12,256 bases of DNA from Candidatus Zambryskibacteria bacterium RIFCSPLOWO2_01_FULL_47_14 (GTDB lineage Bacteria > Patescibacteria > Paceibacteria > UBA9973 > Zambryskibacteraceae). The notes under the pieces were generated by a model. That model was not told the origin of the DNA. It made no database searches and was given only the letters and a program-made list of their open reading frames with translations. Of the stretch, positions 1-6,843 are shown piece by piece. The DNA lies in the NCBI GenBank assembly GCA_001824005.1, contig MHWG01000021.1:26087-38342 (forward strand), written 5' to 3'. Position numbers and translations under genes: made by a program. Position 1 is the first letter of the stretch. Each line of letters starts with the position of its first letter.

Positions 1-622
1 GCTTATTATCGGGAGCTTTGCCACTGGAGCCTTTATCCAAGCAGCATCTTACCTCGGTACTTATGAAGGGCGCGATGGCGGGCACAAGATGGTCGAGAGA
101 CAGAGATACGGCCCGGCCATGGATTGGTTAAACGAAAACGCAGAAAAAGAAGAAGTAGTTTTTGCCAACGAAGAAGTTTCGAACCTGGTGGCCATCTATA
201 CCCCCCTAAATGTCTTCCATCATCGGTCTGACCAGCTTTTCCTCTCCGCTACGGACGAACGACTACTCGACATTGTCTTTACCTTCTATCGTCTTCGAGG
301 TGTCGGGATGCATAATGTTGAAGAAGTGTTCCATAACGAACGCGGATCCATCTCTACCAATCTCTATGGCATATACTATCGCGAACTCCTAGGCGCTTAT
401 GAAAATATTCCAGAAGAAAAGCTAGAAGAAATAATTACTCTGTATAAAGAAACTCTCAAATCGCCGACTCAAGAATGGCTCTCCAGTGTCTGGCACAAAT
501 ATGATGTCGAATACTTGATCTGGGACAAGGTCGCCAACCCTTCATGGAAGCTGGATCTACTCGGTTTCCTAAAGAAAGAAGCTGACTTCGGCCAAATAAT
601 GTTATATCGTATAGAAATTTAA
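1..622 (+). CDS. C-terminal part of a probable polytopic membrane protein (5' truncated)
   Basis: The reading frame is open from the left edge (first full codon at position 2), so the ATG at 89 is probably internal and the true start lies outside the window. The visible part is about 206 residues. It opens with a hydrophobic stretch (LIIGSFATGAFIQAASYLG) that looks like the end of a last transmembrane helix, followed by a soluble tail. The tail contains YGPAMDWLNENAEKEEVVFA and later a Trp/Tyr-rich end (SSVWHKYDVEYLIWDK). A membrane-anchored core followed by a domain beginning with a 'WLN.N...EVVFAN' strand is common in GT-C-type glycosyltransferases and in large uncharacterised membrane proteins of glycan loci; this link is inference from general appearance only. 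It ends with TAA 3 bp before the deacetylase start, so the two are probably cotranscribed. No catalytic motif is visible and I cannot name a function. Confidence 0.6.
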   Translation, partial: LIIGSFATGAFIQAASYLGTYEGRDGGHKMVERQRYGPAMDWLNENAEKEEVVFANEEVSNLVAIYTPLNVFHHRSDQLFLSATDERLLDIVFTFYRLRGVGMHNVEEVFHNERGSISTNLYGIYYRELLGAYENIPEEKLEEIITLYKETLKSPTQEWLSSVWHKYDVEYLIWDKVANPSWKLDLLGFLKKEADFGQIMLYRIEI

Positions 623-625
623 TTT

Positions 626-1381
626 ATGGGGCCTCTGTACATGACTACGAGTTGGGATGATGGGGACGTTCTCGATATTAAATTGTCACAGCTTCTTGAC
701 CGATACGGCGTAAAAGGCACATTTTATGTCGCTAAGCAGTTTAGAGCCAACCGTCTCTCTGAAGATGAGATTCGACAACTTGGGGCAAGCCATGAGATTG
801 GCGCTCATACTCTTACCCACCCCGACTTGCGTTCGCTCTCGAAGGGAGAAAAGTTTGAAGAGATAGCAGGCAGTAAGAAATGGCTCGAAGAGGTTTTGAA
901 TAAAGAGGTGGAAATGTTTTGTTACCCATCAGGTTTTTATGATAAGAATGATGTGGCAATTGTGAGAAATTTGGGTTTCGCCGGGGCTCGCACTGCAGAG
1001 AGCGGCCGCATCGAGCCTGACGGCAATTTGGCTGAAATTAGTCCCACAATCCAGGTATATCCCTTTCCTTTTCGAAGGATTAATTCTCGCCAATACTATT
1101 GGAGATATTTGTTCCAACCATTGACTCAACGTGATCCCGCGCTTAGGCGGCTCGGGGTTCCCTTAATAAACATGAGATCTTGGGGTAGTGCGGCTAAAAG
1201 TGCTTTTGATATCGCAAGAGTTCGCGGAGGAGTGTTCCATCTCTGGGGGCATTCTTGGGAGGTGGAAAAATATGATATGTGGGCTGAACTTGAAGAACTG
1301 CTTAAATACTGCCGCAGTCATTCAGATTTAAAAGCTTTGACTAACGGAGAGATGGTAAAGATTCTACATTCTCTAAGATAG
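626..1381 (+). CDS. Polysaccharide deacetylase (CE4, NodB-homology domain)
   Basis: This 251-residue protein is essentially one NodB-homology domain, the fold that removes N- or O-acetyl groups from amino-sugar polymers in a metal-dependent reaction. Motif 1 is TSWDDGD (residues 8-14), with D11 as likely catalytic base and D12 as metal ligand. It is followed by the typical LLDRYGVKGTFYV segment. Motif 2, HxxxH, is GAHTLTHPDL with H61 and H65. The motif 3 region is CYPSGFYD (99-106), and the late catalytic-His motif is FHLWGHSWEVE (205-214, H209). There is no signal peptide, so it probably acts in the cytoplasm or on the inner membrane face, perhaps on a lipid-linked glycan. An alternative ATG at 641 (MTTSWDDGD) removes five residues and leaves all motifs intact; neither start has a strong ribosome-binding site. 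It lies 3 bp after the upstream membrane-protein gene, and its 3' end overlaps the opposing formyltransferase gene by 41 bp. The family call is firm; the substrate is unknown. Confidence 0.9.
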   Translation: MGPLYMTTSWDDGDVLDIKLSQLLDRYGVKGTFYVAKQFRANRLSEDEIRQLGASHEIGAHTLTHPDLRSLSKGEKFEEIAGSKKWLEEVLNKEVEMFCYPSGFYDKNDVAIVRNLGFAGARTAESGRIEPDGNLAEISPTIQVYPFPFRRINSRQYYWRYLFQPLTQRDPALRRLGVPLINMRSWGSAAKSAFDIARVRGGVFHLWGHSWEVEKYDMWAELEELLKYCRSHSDLKALTNGEMVKILHSLR

Positions 1382-2228
1382 ATTGCCTTTCTCGCGCTCC
1401 GGGATCATTTAGCAGGGAAGCAAGGCCGGTCTTCTCAATCTTTTTTACCTCACTTTCTATGTCCTTAGTGTATTCTTTGGCACGGGTAAGCAGGCCAATC
1501 GAGAGATCTTGAGGATGTGTTTTAAGGGCGAGGCCATTTGCCATAAGGCTAAGAGCTTCAACTATTATGGCGGTGCCGGCTTTAGTCAGCTTGGCATTGA
1601 TCGAACGCACACCGTCGTCTGCCTCCGGTATCACTCTGGTCTGGGCGACTATGCCACCTCCGTCAACCTCCTTACTTAAGGTGTGTACTGTTACCCCGAT
1701 ATTATACGGATCGCGGTTAAAGAGTGCCCAATTGGTGCAATGCGTGCCTCGGTAATATGGGGAAAGTCCCCAATGTACATTGAGTGCGACCGGGGCTGTG
1801 GAAATAATATGGTCCTTGACTATTGATGTGCCGTGATCAAGGATGATGTCTGGTTTCTCTGCTCTCAATAATTCGTAGACATCGTCACTATTAATGCTTT
1901 TTACCCACAATAACTTTATGTCCGGGTCGACGTTTTTCCAATCGGCGTCGAAAATCTTTTTATATTTTTTTTCCAAAAGATTGCCCTTGAGTATTTTCCG
2001 CAGAGATATGAGTGAAAATAGGAAGCGCGATTTTAAAGAGTTGATAATGCCCCGCCAGTCTCTATTGCCGAGTCTCTCGGCCATTCGCTTGGCGATAGGC
2101 ATTGATGGGTTTGAAATAGAAAGGTTCGGATTCTCGACGATGGCAAGTGAGATCGGATAGATTGAATTGATCTTATTTATAAAATAAGTGGTGGTGGGCT
2201 TCAAGCGGATTAGGCAGATTATTTTCAT
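1341..2228 (-). CDS. Formyltransferase family protein (probable sugar N-formyltransferase)
   Basis: This 295-residue protein has the core of the N10-formyltetrahydrofolate-dependent formyltransferase superfamily (Fmt, PurN, ArnA N-domain, dTDP-amino-sugar formyltransferases). The signature is VALNVHWGLSPYYRGTHCTNWAL (from residue 147) followed by GVTVHTLSKEVDGGGIV (from 178). The expected catalytic triad is present: N150, H152 and D189, with H-to-D spacing close to that of Fmt. The recognisable OB-fold domain of true methionyl-tRNA formyltransferase is not evident. The C-terminus is instead a charged, helical tail. Residues 1-130 diverge from Fmt and contain a Lys/Arg-rich stretch. Given the surrounding glycan genes, N-formylation of an amino sugar is more likely than tRNA formylation, but that is inference. 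It starts at an ATG preceded by GAGAG very close to the start, and diverges from the GT4 gene across 45 bp. Its last 41 bp overlap the end of the deacetylase gene. Confidence 0.85.
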   Translation of the reverse strand: MKIICLIRLKPTTTYFINKINSIYPISLAIVENPNLSISNPSMPIAKRMAERLGNRDWRGIINSLKSRFLFSLISLRKILKGNLLEKKYKKIFDADWKNVDPDIKLLWVKSINSDDVYELLRAEKPDIILDHGTSIVKDHIISTAPVALNVHWGLSPYYRGTHCTNWALFNRDPYNIGVTVHTLSKEVDGGGIVAQTRVIPEADDGVRSINAKLTKAGTAIIVEALSLMANGLALKTHPQDLSIGLLTRAKEYTKDIESEVKKIEKTGLASLLNDPGARERQSILENVESLPSLR

Positions 2229-2273
2229 ACTCTCATAAAGTTTGATACACTACGGAATAATGTCAAGAGAAAT
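2229..2273. promoter_or_regulatory. Divergent intergenic region with possible promoters
   Basis: These 45 bp separate the divergent formyltransferase (-) and GT4 (+) genes and must drive both if they are not read through. On the minus strand there is a perfect TTGACA (plus positions 2261-2266), but I see no good -10 at 16-18 bp from it. On the plus strand TGATACACT (2243-2251) resembles an extended -10 (TGnTAnnnT), with only a weak -35. A purine-rich AAGAGA (2264-2269) sits 4 bp before the GT4 ATG and may act as a ribosome-binding site. The assignments are weak. Confidence 0.3.
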
Positions 2274-3371
2274 ATGAAGGTAGTTATTTTGCAAGACGAC
2301 TTCCCGCCGGAGAGCTTCGGCGGGGCGGGTATCTCTACATACGAACTGGCCAAAGGAGTGCAAGAGGCGGGGCACGAAGTCTACGTCATTACGGCTGGAC
2401 GCGCCAATGAGGAGAGTGAATACAATGGCTTAAAAGTTTTTAAAGTTGACTCTAAGTATCACGAGAGATGGCGGGCGTATCTCTCCCTTTATAACCCGAG
2501 AGCAGTAAGGAGAGTCGAAGAAATTCTAAAAGAAATCAAGCCAGACATTGTCCATGCCAACAACATTCACTTCTTTCTTTCGTATCATTCTTTAAGAATT
2601 GCCAAGAAATATGCCAGAGTCGTCGTGACTCTTCGCGATGCCATGTCTTTCAGCTTTGGCAAACTGGCTACGGAAAAGTATCAAAAGAATTTCGATGCAA
2701 GACTCACATGGCTTGATCAGTTGAAGCAGGCGAATAAACGTTGGAATCCTCTGCGAAATTTCATCATCAGGCGATATTTAAAATCTGCCGATAAGATTTT
2801 TGCCGTGAGCGAAGCCTTAAGACTTGCACTAGAGCAAAATGGAATCAAGGGAATCGAGGTAATGCATACGGGTTTAGACACGAGAGAATACCAGTGGACT
2901 CCAACCGGAACCGGCAAGGTTCTATTTTTCGCCGGGAGACTAAGCGATGCTAAGGGTGCCAAAGTTGTCAGAAACTTGATGCAAAAACTGCCGGAAGCCA
3001 AGCTCGTTACCGCTGGCGCCACAGGGCACTGGCTTAATCGCGAAGAGATGAAAAAAGCTTATGCCGCTTCAAGTGTCGTGTTAGTCCCGTCAATCTGCTT
3101 CGATGCCCTCCCCAGGACTGTGCTTGAAGCAATGGCTTTAGGCAAACCGGTAGTTGCCACCTGCTATGGCGGGGCAAAGGAGGCAGTAATTGATGGTGTT
3201 ACCGGCTTTGTCGTTAATCCATTTGATACGGGAAGGATGGCAGAGAAAGTTCTTGAAATTCTTAAAGATCCTGAGAGATTCGGCCAGGCCGCTCGTGCGA
3301 GGATTGAAGCCGAATTCAATTTAAATGATAAAATAGCAGAGCTTGTAAAAATTTATGAAAGACTTTGTTAA
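2274..3371 (+). CDS. GT4-family (GT-B fold) glycosyltransferase
   Basis: This 365-residue protein has the two Rossmann halves of a GT-B retaining glycosyltransferase. The acceptor-side half begins MKVVILQDDFPPESFGGAGISTYELAKGVQEAGHEVYVIT, with the glycine-rich acceptor loop at FGGAG (15-19). KPDIVHANNIHF (89-100) is the typical end of the first sheet. The donor-binding half starts near residue 215 (KVLFFAGRLSDAKG) and contains VLVPSICFDALPRTVLEAMALGKPVVAT. In the usual E-x7-E donor motif, the first acid is D277 and the second E285. It is cytoplasmic or membrane-associated by family and adds a sugar from a nucleotide donor; the sugar cannot be told. It is close to the family's usual 350-400 residues. 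Its last 17 bp overlap the next gene in a different frame, which suggests translational coupling. Confidence 0.9.
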   Translation: MKVVILQDDFPPESFGGAGISTYELAKGVQEAGHEVYVITAGRANEESEYNGLKVFKVDSKYHERWRAYLSLYNPRAVRRVEEILKEIKPDIVHANNIHFFLSYHSLRIAKKYARVVVTLRDAMSFSFGKLATEKYQKNFDARLTWLDQLKQANKRWNPLRNFIIRRYLKSADKIFAVSEALRLALEQNGIKGIEVMHTGLDTREYQWTPTGTGKVLFFAGRLSDAKGAKVVRNLMQKLPEAKLVTAGATGHWLNREEMKKAYAASSVVLVPSICFDALPRTVLEAMALGKPVVATCYGGAKEAVIDGVTGFVVNPFDTGRMAEKVLEILKDPERFGQAARARIEAEFNLNDKIAELVKIYERLC

Positions 3372-4203
3372 AAGGATAATACCGGCGAAGTTCTTCTCTC
3401 TCTTTTATCCGGAGAAGATCAATATTCTTGAAGAGAGATTAAAGAATCTTTTTATCGCGCATTATGCTGACCTAGGGACTTCAAACCAGAAAGATAACTT
3501 TAGAAATAGCGAATTCAAAACCTTCTCTAAACACGGTGGTGATGGCATCATCGCTTACATTTTCTCCAAGATTGGCGCGGTTAACCGTACTTTCGTCGAG
3601 ATGGGGATAGAAGACGGCAGAGAATGCAATACCGCCAATCTGGCGCGAAACTTCGGCTGGTCTGGGCTTATGATTGATGCTAACGAGAGTTGGGTAAAAA
3701 GTGCTCAAGACTTCTACAAAGATTACAAAGTCAAAGTGGCACATTTATTTGTGACAGCAGAAAATATAAACGAAATTCTAGAAAAAGGCGAGATAGATTT
3801 GTTATCCATAGATATTGACGGCAATGATTATTGGGTATGGAAGGCGATTACTTCCGTTAATCCAAGAGTAGTCGTACTTGAGTACAACTCTTCATTTGGC
3901 CATCGCTCCATTACTCAGAAATATAATACCGAACACCGTTTTAGTCCGCACCAAAGTCCGCTATATTTCGGTGCTTCTCTTTCTGCCCTAACTAAACTTT
4001 CGAAGGAAAAAGGCTATATTCTAGTCGCTTGCGACACTCACGGGCACGATGCTTTCTTCATCAGAGCCGATTTGGCTTCAGGGAAGTTTAAGGAACTCTT
4101 CCCTGAAGAAGCTTTCTACCCCAACCCGTTTAATTTAAGGAAATATGGAGATTTGGAGAAACAATTTGACCAAATTAAACACCTTGATTTTATTGATATT
4201 TAG
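3355..4203 (+). CDS. FkbM-related SAM-dependent methyltransferase-like protein
   Basis: This 282-residue protein has a Rossmann-like methyltransferase core. Motif I is FVEMGIEDGRECNTANLA (80-97), in the place where FkbM-type enzymes have VE/DIGANDG. WSGLMIDAN (102-110) gives the acidic residue ending strand 2. LLSIDIDGNDYWVWKAI (149-165) corresponds to the FkbM 'D.EG.E..vl' segment, and RVVVLEYNSSFG (171-182) to its 'viEi.' strand. The preceding HGGDGIIAYIF (60-70) resembles the S/Q-DG-x(3)-Y-I-F segment seen before the core in this group. The C-terminal third (SPLYFGASLSALTKLSKEKGYILVACDTHGHDAFFI) also fits. Family members O-methylate sugars or small molecules, but this subgroup is mostly uncharacterised and activity is not proven. 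It overlaps the GT4 gene by 17 bp and the fusion gene by 1 bp (TAGTG) if that gene starts at its GTG, so it belongs to the same transcription unit. Confidence 0.7.
   Translation: MKDFVKRIIPAKFFSLFYPEKINILEERLKNLFIAHYADLGTSNQKDNFRNSEFKTFSKHGGDGIIAYIFSKIGAVNRTFVEMGIEDGRECNTANLARNFGWSGLMIDANESWVKSAQDFYKDYKVKVAHLFVTAENINEILEKGEIDLLSIDIDGNDYWVWKAITSVNPRVVVLEYNSSFGHRSITQKYNTEHRFSPHQSPLYFGASLSALTKLSKEKGYILVACDTHGHDAFFIRADLASGKFKELFPEEAFYPNPFNLRKYGDLEKQFDQIKHLDFIDI
4076..4108. repeat. Perfect 11-bp inverted repeat inside coding sequence
   Basis: The arms CTTCAGGGAAG (4076-4086) and CTTCCCTGAAG (4098-4108) are exact reverse complements around an 11-nt loop. They lie near the 3' end of the methyltransferase-like gene, about 95 bp before the stop. 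No T-run follows, so it is not a standard terminator. It may be chance or an mRNA structure. Confidence 0.4.
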
Positions 4204-6815
4204 TGTTAGTCTTTGGCGGCTTTATGGCTCAAAAAGACGGGAAAAAAGAGCTTAATATCATAGGTATTATCCCTGCCCGGATGGGCTCTTCGCGCTTCCC
4301 GGGCAAGCCCTTGGCCAAGATTTTAGGTATGCCAATGATCGGTCATGTTTACAAGAACAGCAAGAGCTCCCTTCTAAAGAAGCTATACATTGCCACCTGT
4401 GATAAGGAAATCGCCGACTACGCCGCCTCAATAGGTGCGCCAATAGTGATGACAAAGGATACTCATGAGAGAGCTAGTGATCGAGTGGCCGAAGCGGTGG
4501 AAAAAATTGAGAAAGAGACCGGCGAACCGGTTGATATCGCCGTGATGATCCAAGGTGATGAGCCGATGATAAAGCCCGAGATGATAGACGGGGCAATAAC
4601 GGCAATGCTCGAAGATCAGTCGATTGGTGTAGTCAATCTCATGGCTCTGATAAGAAGTGCCGACGAGCAAAATGACCCAAATTGCCCAAAGGTGGCGGTT
4701 GACAGGGAGAATTTTGCCTTACTCTTTTCCAGAAAACCAATTTCAAGTTTCAAACAGGTGTGCGTAATGCCGTTCAGGCGAGATTATCTCTTGAAATTCA
4801 GCTCGCTTGAGCCGACTACTTACGAGAGAGACGAGTCGATTGACATGAATAGATTCTTGGAGCACGGACATAAGGTTAAGATGGTACATTCAAGTGTAGA
4901 AACTTATAGTGTTGATACTCCGGAGGATTTAAAAAAAGTAGAGAGACTCATGGCTAAAGAGTTTTCTGTACCGGAAACGAGTATTATCATCCGCACTTAT
5001 AATGAGGAAAAGAACATAGACAATTTGTTCAAGGCTTTGAAAGACCAGAGTTATAGGGATTTCGAAGTCATTGTCGTAGACTCTGGTTCAACTGATCGAA
5101 CTCCGGAGGTGGCAAGATCTTACGGCGCCAAGATTATAGAGATTCCAAGCAGAGATTTCACCTTCGGTTATTCGCTTAATTTAGGCTGTCGAGAGGCTAG
5201 GGGCAGATACCTAGTTTTCGCTTCTTCCCATATTTTGCCTGTCAACAATGACTGGCTTAAGAATCTAGTATATCCATTGGAGAATGGAAAGGTAGCTATG
5301 GTTTATGGCAGACAGTTGGGCGTGCCGGAATCGAAGTTTTCTGAACAAATGGATTTCCAGCGGCTCTTCGGCGCCTCTGCCGTCAATTCAACGGTGCCAA
5401 TTGACTATGCCAACAACGCCAACTCGGCTGTGAGGAAAGACTTGTGGGAGAAGAGAAAGTTCAACGAGTATCTCTTCGGTCTCGAAGACATTGATTGGGC
5501 CAGAGCGATGACAAAAGAAGGATATCTTATCCGCTATGAGCCGAGGGCGTCCATTTACCATATTCATACCGAGGCATGGCATCAAGTATTCAACCGTTAT
5601 CGCCGTGAGGCAATAGCGGCGGTAAGAATCGGGCTTAAAGAGCCTCCGCAGTCAGGTGTAAGCTATCTATGGTTGTTTGAACGCTTGATAAGCGACATCG
5701 TCGCCTCCTTCCCAAACTGGTCTCTGAAAAGAGTCGAGGAAATTTTGCGCTTCCGCTACTATCAATGGAAAGGATCAAGAACGGGATGGCATCAAGGGGA
5801 TGATATCAATTTTGAGAGCGATAAGGCCGAGGTTTTCTACCCGCTTGATAATAAGTCGGTGATTATAAAAGGCAAGGATAAGGCCGAATTTAAAGAGCAA
5901 CCATTGCCCGAGCTGAATCCTGGCGACGTGCTACTCTCCGTTGATTATGTCGGTATTTGCCGGACTGATCTTGAGGTGCTGGAAGGAACCCTCGGCTATT
6001 ATCGCGATGGTATCGCTAATTATCCAATTGTGCCGGGGCATGAGTTCTCCGGCACGGTGGCGCGCATCGGCTCAAATACTCATCTCCAAGAACGTTTCAA
6101 AGTTGGAGATAAGGTAGTGGGGGAATGCATTCTCTCCCGAGATTCTGCTAACAGGCAGGAAGTCGGAGTAATCAACTACAACGGAGCATACAGCAAGTAT
6201 ATGATCATACCTGGCGACGCTCTTCATCATATTCCGGCAGGCCTCGATCCTAAAGTAGCTGCCATGGCCGAGCCTCTGGCAGTTGTCCTTAGAGCTATCC
6301 GGCGCATTAAAGAGAGGTTAAAGCCGGAAGCTAGCATTGCTGTTATTGGGGCAGGCCCTATCGGCAATCTGGCAGCTCAAACTCTCTCTCTGGAGGGCTA
6401 TCAAGTGAGTGTCTTTGACAAAAATCAGAATAGGCTTGACTTAATTAAAGATAAAGTTAAAGAGGTTGGTGTGTCTCTTGATCATCTTCCCAAATTCGAT
6501 GCTTTAATTGAGGGTACGGGATCGAAGGAGGTTTTAGAAAGAGTAATACGGGATAGTAAGAATGACGCGACTATCATGCTTTTAGGCTTTCCGTACGGGA
6601 ACATTGATTATAATTTCGAAGATCTGGTCGGGCGGGAGAAGGTGATTGCCGGTTCTGTCGGGGGAGATTCACAGGACTTTCCAAAAGCTTTAAGTCTTCT
6701 TCCGAAGCTCGATATGAGGGCCTTCGGCGAATCAGTTTTCCCACTTGAGGATTTTGAAAAAGCTTGGGAGATGCATCGCACCGGAGAGTATCTAAAAATT
6801 CTTCTCAAGCCATAA
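4203..6815 (+). CDS. Trifunctional fusion: CMP-Kdo-synthetase-like cytidylyltransferase + GT2 glycosyltransferase + zinc-type MDR dehydrogenase
   Basis: One uninterrupted 870-residue frame carries three enzymes. Residues 18-252 are a KdsB-like nucleotidyltransferase, which activates a keto-deoxy sugar acid with CTP: IIPARMGSSRFPGKPL (22-37), IATCDKEI, HERASDRVAEA (88-98), QGDEPMI (117-123), and TYSVDTPEDLKKVE (234-247). The usual K-H-x-G-I/L-Y segment reads FKQVCVMPF, a divergence near the sugar site. Residues 257-about 530 are a GT2 (GT-A) transferase: SIIIRTYNEEKNIDNL, VIVVDSGSTDRT (289-300), YGRQ (368-371), NNANSAVRKDLW and GLEDIDWA (426-433). The position of the metal DxD reads SSHILP. 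Residues about 551-870 are a medium-chain dehydrogenase with catalytic-zinc candidates C586 (GICRTD), H613/E614 (PGHE) and E690 (EPLAV). Its nucleotide loop is VIGAGPIG (714-721), and D739 suggests NAD(H). The four-cysteine structural-zinc loop is missing (shortened GECILSRDSANRQEVG). The GTG at 4203 overlaps the previous stop; an ATG at 4224 behind GGCGG is the likelier start and drops seven residues. Confidence 0.88.
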   Translation: MLVFGGFMAQKDGKKELNIIGIIPARMGSSRFPGKPLAKILGMPMIGHVYKNSKSSLLKKLYIATCDKEIADYAASIGAPIVMTKDTHERASDRVAEAVEKIEKETGEPVDIAVMIQGDEPMIKPEMIDGAITAMLEDQSIGVVNLMALIRSADEQNDPNCPKVAVDRENFALLFSRKPISSFKQVCVMPFRRDYLLKFSSLEPTTYERDESIDMNRFLEHGHKVKMVHSSVETYSVDTPEDLKKVERLMAKEFSVPETSIIIRTYNEEKNIDNLFKALKDQSYRDFEVIVVDSGSTDRTPEVARSYGAKIIEIPSRDFTFGYSLNLGCREARGRYLVFASSHILPVNNDWLKNLVYPLENGKVAMVYGRQLGVPESKFSEQMDFQRLFGASAVNSTVPIDYANNANSAVRKDLWEKRKFNEYLFGLEDIDWARAMTKEGYLIRYEPRASIYHIHTEAWHQVFNRYRREAIAAVRIGLKEPPQSGVSYLWLFERLISDIVASFPNWSLKRVEEILRFRYYQWKGSRTGWHQGDDINFESDKAEVFYPLDNKSVIIKGKDKAEFKEQPLPELNPGDVLLSVDYVGICRTDLEVLEGTLGYYRDGIANYPIVPGHEFSGTVARIGSNTHLQERFKVGDKVVGECILSRDSANRQEVGVINYNGAYSKYMIIPGDALHHIPAGLDPKVAAMAEPLAVVLRAIRRIKERLKPEASIAVIGAGPIGNLAAQTLSLEGYQVSVFDKNQNRLDLIKDKVKEVGVSLDHLPKFDALIEGTGSKEVLERVIRDSKNDATIMLLGFPYGNIDYNFEDLVGREKVIAGSVGGDSQDFPKALSLLPKLDMRAFGESVFPLEDFEKAWEMHRTGEYLKILLKP

Positions 6816-6828
6816 ACCTTGTCAATTC

Positions 6829-6843
6829 TGGTAAAATAGCTAC
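6829..6843 (+). promoter_or_regulatory. Extended -10 promoter, probably giving a leaderless mRNA
   Basis: TGGTAAAAT (6829-6837) fits the extended -10 consensus TGnTAnAAT. The start codon of the hydroxyacid dehydrogenase is at 6844, seven bases after the hexamer, exactly where transcription would begin. No ribosome-binding site fits in the gap and no clear -35 is seen. The mRNA would therefore start at or next to AUG. Confidence 0.55.

Noticed and set aside
1341..2228. Housekeeping methionyl-tRNA formyltransferase (fmt)
   Set aside because: The catalytic core fits, but no C-terminal tRNA-binding domain is evident and the neighbours are glycan genes; a sugar formyltransferase is preferred.
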